From the NCBI RefSeq assembly GCF_032164335.1, contig NZ_CP134152.1, forward strand, positions 3,658,001 to 3,722,000: DNA of 64,000 bases, read 5' to 3'. Positions 62,701 to 64,000 of the stretch are shown here, one piece after another. The translations under genes and the position numbers were made by a program. The stretch is from Winslowiella toletana. Its GTDB lineage: Bacteria; Pseudomonadota; Gammaproteobacteria; Enterobacterales; Enterobacteriaceae. Under the pieces are notes generated by a model. It was not told the origin of the DNA. It did no database searches and saw nothing but the letters and a program-made list of their open reading frames with translations. Each line of letters begins with the position of its first letter. The first letter of the stretch is position 1.

Positions 62701-64000
62701 CCAGCGTACTGCCAATCGAACCGCTAACGGTTAACGAGGTGTCGTTAGTGATAAAGTCACTGTCAGACTGTCCGGTATCTTCACTGATAGCATCAACTGT
62801 GATGCCATACTGCGGTGCCTCGGTATCAACCGTCACTCTCTGCGAAGTAGTTGCGCCAACGTTACCCGCCACATCCACCACGCGTACCTGATAGTTATAC
62901 GCACCGTCAGTCAGCGTGCGTGCATCGGTGTAGCTCCAGCTGGTGCCATCTACCGTCGCATACACCCATGTCGTGCCGCCATCCATACTAACCTGAACAA
63001 ACTCGTTCGCACCGAGACCTGCGCCAAGCGTGCCGTGCAGCGTGTACGAGGTTGCGCTGGTCAGGAAGTCGTTATTATCAAAGCCGGTGTCAACCGTGAT
63101 GTTGTCCACCGATACGGTGATAGCCGCATCAGGCGCAATGGTATCGACCGTCACCTGTTGCTGTGCCGTCGCACCGACGTTACCTGCGGTGTCGACCACC
63201 CGAACCCAATAATTGTAGGTCTGGTTTTCCAGCGTACGACCATCGGTGAAGTTCCAGTTAGTACCGATCACCGTGACGTTCTGCCAGCTGTTACCCCCAT
63301 CCAGGCTGATCTGGACAAATTCGTCAGCGGCCAGCGTTGCGCCCAGTGAGCCGTGCAGCGTCAGCGAGGTATCATTGGTGATAAAGTCACTGTTGCTCAG
63401 CCCGGTATCGTCGCTGATGCTGTCGATGCTGACGGTTTTACTGGCAGCCGGGCCTGTGGTATCAATCGTCACCACCTGGTTGGTGGTGGCGCTGATATTA
63501 CCCGCATCATCGATAACACGAAGCTGGTAGTTATAATCACCATCCTGCAACGTCCGACCATCTACATAAGTCCACTTCAGACCACTGACGTTAACATCCG
63601 TCCAGGTTACACCGCCGTCGATACTGATCTGCGCATGGTCACCATTACCCAGTCCTGCACCCAGCGTTCCGCTCAGGGTTATCTGATTATCACTGGTGAT
63701 AAAGTCGCTGTCTGACAGGCCAGTATCCTGAGTGATAGCATCCACTGTAATGGTAGGTGCTACTGGCGCAGTCAAATCTACGACCACGATCTGGCTGTCC
63801 GTCGCGCCGACATTCCCGGCGTTATCGACTACCCGCACCTGATAGGTGTACGAGCCATCGGTCAGGGTCCGACTGTCGCTATAGCTCCAGTTGGTTGCGG
63901 TAACGGTCAGATCGATCCAGCTTACGCCGCCGTCAAGGCTGATTTGCGCCTTCTCATTATTACCAAGTTGCGCCGTCAGCGATCCCTGCACGACCACCTG
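59759..64000 (-). CDS. Giant type I-secreted Ig-repeat adhesin (BapA-like), N-terminus outside window
   Basis: An open frame of more than 1412 residues that enters from beyond 64000, so only the C-terminal part is seen. Order: seven bacterial Ig-like repeats of about 100 residues (each with DTTAP-like start, ISLDGG.TW, and YQVRVVDxAGNVGAT), a region with six FG-GAP/VCBS-like calcium motifs (about 60,850-61,690), a linker, RTX-type sequence (GSDFDDVITGNSGDN, GRGGNDTF, about 60,130-60,250), and a C-terminal type I secretion target domain (SDVVNGFTVGTWEGTADTDR, NGVQTDLATLLANHQLLVV). The order fits BapA/SiiE/LapA-like biofilm adhesins secreted by the ABC/HlyD pair downstream. It is probably calcium-stiffened. 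Confidence 0.94.
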   Translation of the reverse strand, partial: QVVVQGSLTAQLGNNEKAQISLDGGVSWIDLTVTATNWSYSDSRTLTDGSYTYQVRVVDNAGNVGATDSQIVVVDLTAPVAPTITVDAITQDTGLSDSDFITSDNQITLSGTLGAGLGNGDHAQISIDGGVTWTDVNVSGLKWTYVDGRTLQDGDYNYQLRVIDDAGNISATTNQVVTIDTTGPAASKTVSIDSISDDTGLSNSDFITNDTSLTLHGSLGATLAADEFVQISLDGGNSWQNVTVIGTNWNFTDGRTLENQTYNYWVRVVDTAGNVGATAQQQVTVDTIAPDAAITVSVDNITVDTGFDNNDFLTSATSYTLHGTLGAGLGANEFVQVSMDGGTTWVYATVDGTSWSYTDARTLTDGAYNYQVRVVDVAGNVGATTSQRVTVDTEAPQYGITVDAISEDTGQSDSDFITNDTSLTVSGSIGSTLASDERVQISLDGGTTWVDATVTNRSWSYTDTRELTDGDYTYQVRIIDQAGNVGSTAQQVVTVDTTPPSTQGTVVSYTDETGERQGDFGASVATDDTSPVINGSLNQALADGEIAELYRDGVLLGQVTMNGATSWYFQDSSLRDGNHTYVMRITDTAGNYTDSDDFVLKVDTSVPTTTAVITAQTTTDTTPIISGTVSAALANGEYLVVTVDGKTYTSETGGAVVVDPNNSTWYLQIPDSAALGINSYDVTAQVKSSAGNGNTTGIANGSLTVGTESINTSWASSAGVADNSTMTLGLNSSGLWNIIANGQSYSSSAISSYSDTALTNTRGANVVSQTSADFDRNGTADVFGTETSYAGSTQVMWTYNGSSYTASQLAVGTTIWYGGVMAYDKTGDGYVDLAYGDAGFDSKTYVVNNNGTLVADGTNGNGGFAGQFVTGREISGVDINNDGTVDIVQHTNLSGANSMTVINNNGNGTLSIGQNLTGVFVANAANTTNAASMTWADFNGDGYMDLYIGSSLNNTGGVIYYNDGNGQLSAAKSAVEASNATAGYLSVAVDWNGDGQMDVIKLSTYSASQTATLFTNNNHGSSWTTTQLASSLVNVTGIAALDYNWDGTQDLLISQRNGQVVYVQNNQAIADGTAMHLRIVDSEGINVYYGNTVNLYNAAGALVASQIINAQSGIGVNDSSALVSFYGLNPNETYSAEIVKITNGVSDNVTWDGLEAGNGKESYVLTAEAANGGNSGTITGTGYNDTFIAEEGTYTYNGSGGWNTTSDHDTWSSTGGMDVVDYRNATSGVTVDLSISTAQDTGFNTSRLVNIEGITGSDFDDVITGNSGDNLFEGRGGNDTFNIGSGGHDTLLYKLINAADATGGNGSDVVNGFTVGTWEGTADTDRIDLRELLTGSGYTGSGSASYVNGVAALDAGAGNLTDYIRVVQNGSNTEIQIDRDGSGGQFDPTTVVTLNGVQTDLATLLANHQLLVV
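61892..64000 (-). repeat. Seven Ig-like coding repeats of about 300-320 bp
   Basis: Imperfect tandem repeats inside the adhesin gene, the first cut by the window edge. The five upstream units are most alike (conserved DTGLSDSDFIT, ISLDGGTTW, TLTDGxYxYQVRVVD). The last two before 61,892 diverge. More units are expected beyond the window. Confidence 0.88.

Noticed and set aside
59777..63715. Many plus-strand open frames opposite the adhesin gene
   Set aside because: Antisense shadows of a repetitive, stop-poor gene. The same frame reappears in each Ig repeat, as expected from the repeat itself.

Overview
This window comes from a member of the Enterobacterales. The block emrY-emrK / evgA-evgS / yfdE-yfdV-oxc-frc-yfdX has the same gene order and near-identical protein lengths as in Escherichia coli K-12. 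The genes beyond it (hdeD and hdeB beside yfdX, then a type VI secretion system, gadBC, an mdtNOP-type pump and a giant type I adhesin) are not the E. coli arrangement, so a relative in the Yersiniaceae/Erwiniaceae range is likely. I cannot name the genus. No rRNA, tRNA, CRISPR array, insertion sequence or transposase gene was seen.

Layout. (1) 1-7,025: a drug-efflux pair (emrY truncated by the window edge, emrK) diverges from the acid/redox-sensing phosphorelay evgAS. The shared spacer holds an EvgA-box-like palindrome. (2) 7,065-13,047: the oxalate/formyl-CoA operon yfdX-frc-oxc-yfdV-yfdE on the minus strand, with a perfect inverted repeat in each of its four intercistronic gaps. (3) 13,290-14,826: hdeD, an hdeB-like periplasmic acid chaperone and an unknown small exported protein. 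The yfdX/hdeD spacer holds a second EvgA-box-like site. (4) 15,156-17,994: a histidine kinase/LuxR-type response regulator pair and an outer-membrane beta-barrel. (5) 18,264-41,996: a complete 18-gene T6SS cluster on the minus strand, diverging from a RovC-type regulator at 42,177. (6) 43,266-46,303: the glutamate-dependent acid resistance pair gadB-gadC with a terminator-like attenuator between them. (7) 46,979-53,220: an amidohydrolase followed by ytcA-mdtN-mdtO-mdtP. (8) 53,229-64,000: an EAL/HTH protein, a two-winged-helix regulator, and a type I secretion system with a very large Ig-repeat adhesin truncated by the window end.

How the parts fit. Regions 1-3 and 6 are acid-defence functions: sensing, oxalate decarboxylation that consumes protons, periplasmic chaperones, and glutamate decarboxylation with antiport. 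The T6SS between them has the RovC-like activator and gene content of Yersinia T6SS4, which has been linked to acid and metal stress. The window can therefore be read as an acid/envelope-stress super-cluster followed by a surface-adhesion module that c-di-GMP may control. The T6SS carries an unusual tip-and-cargo set: a VgrG ending in 34 uninterrupted heptads, two pentapeptide-repeat proteins, DUF3540 and a minimal PAAR-like protein. No recognisable toxin/immunity pair accompanies it.
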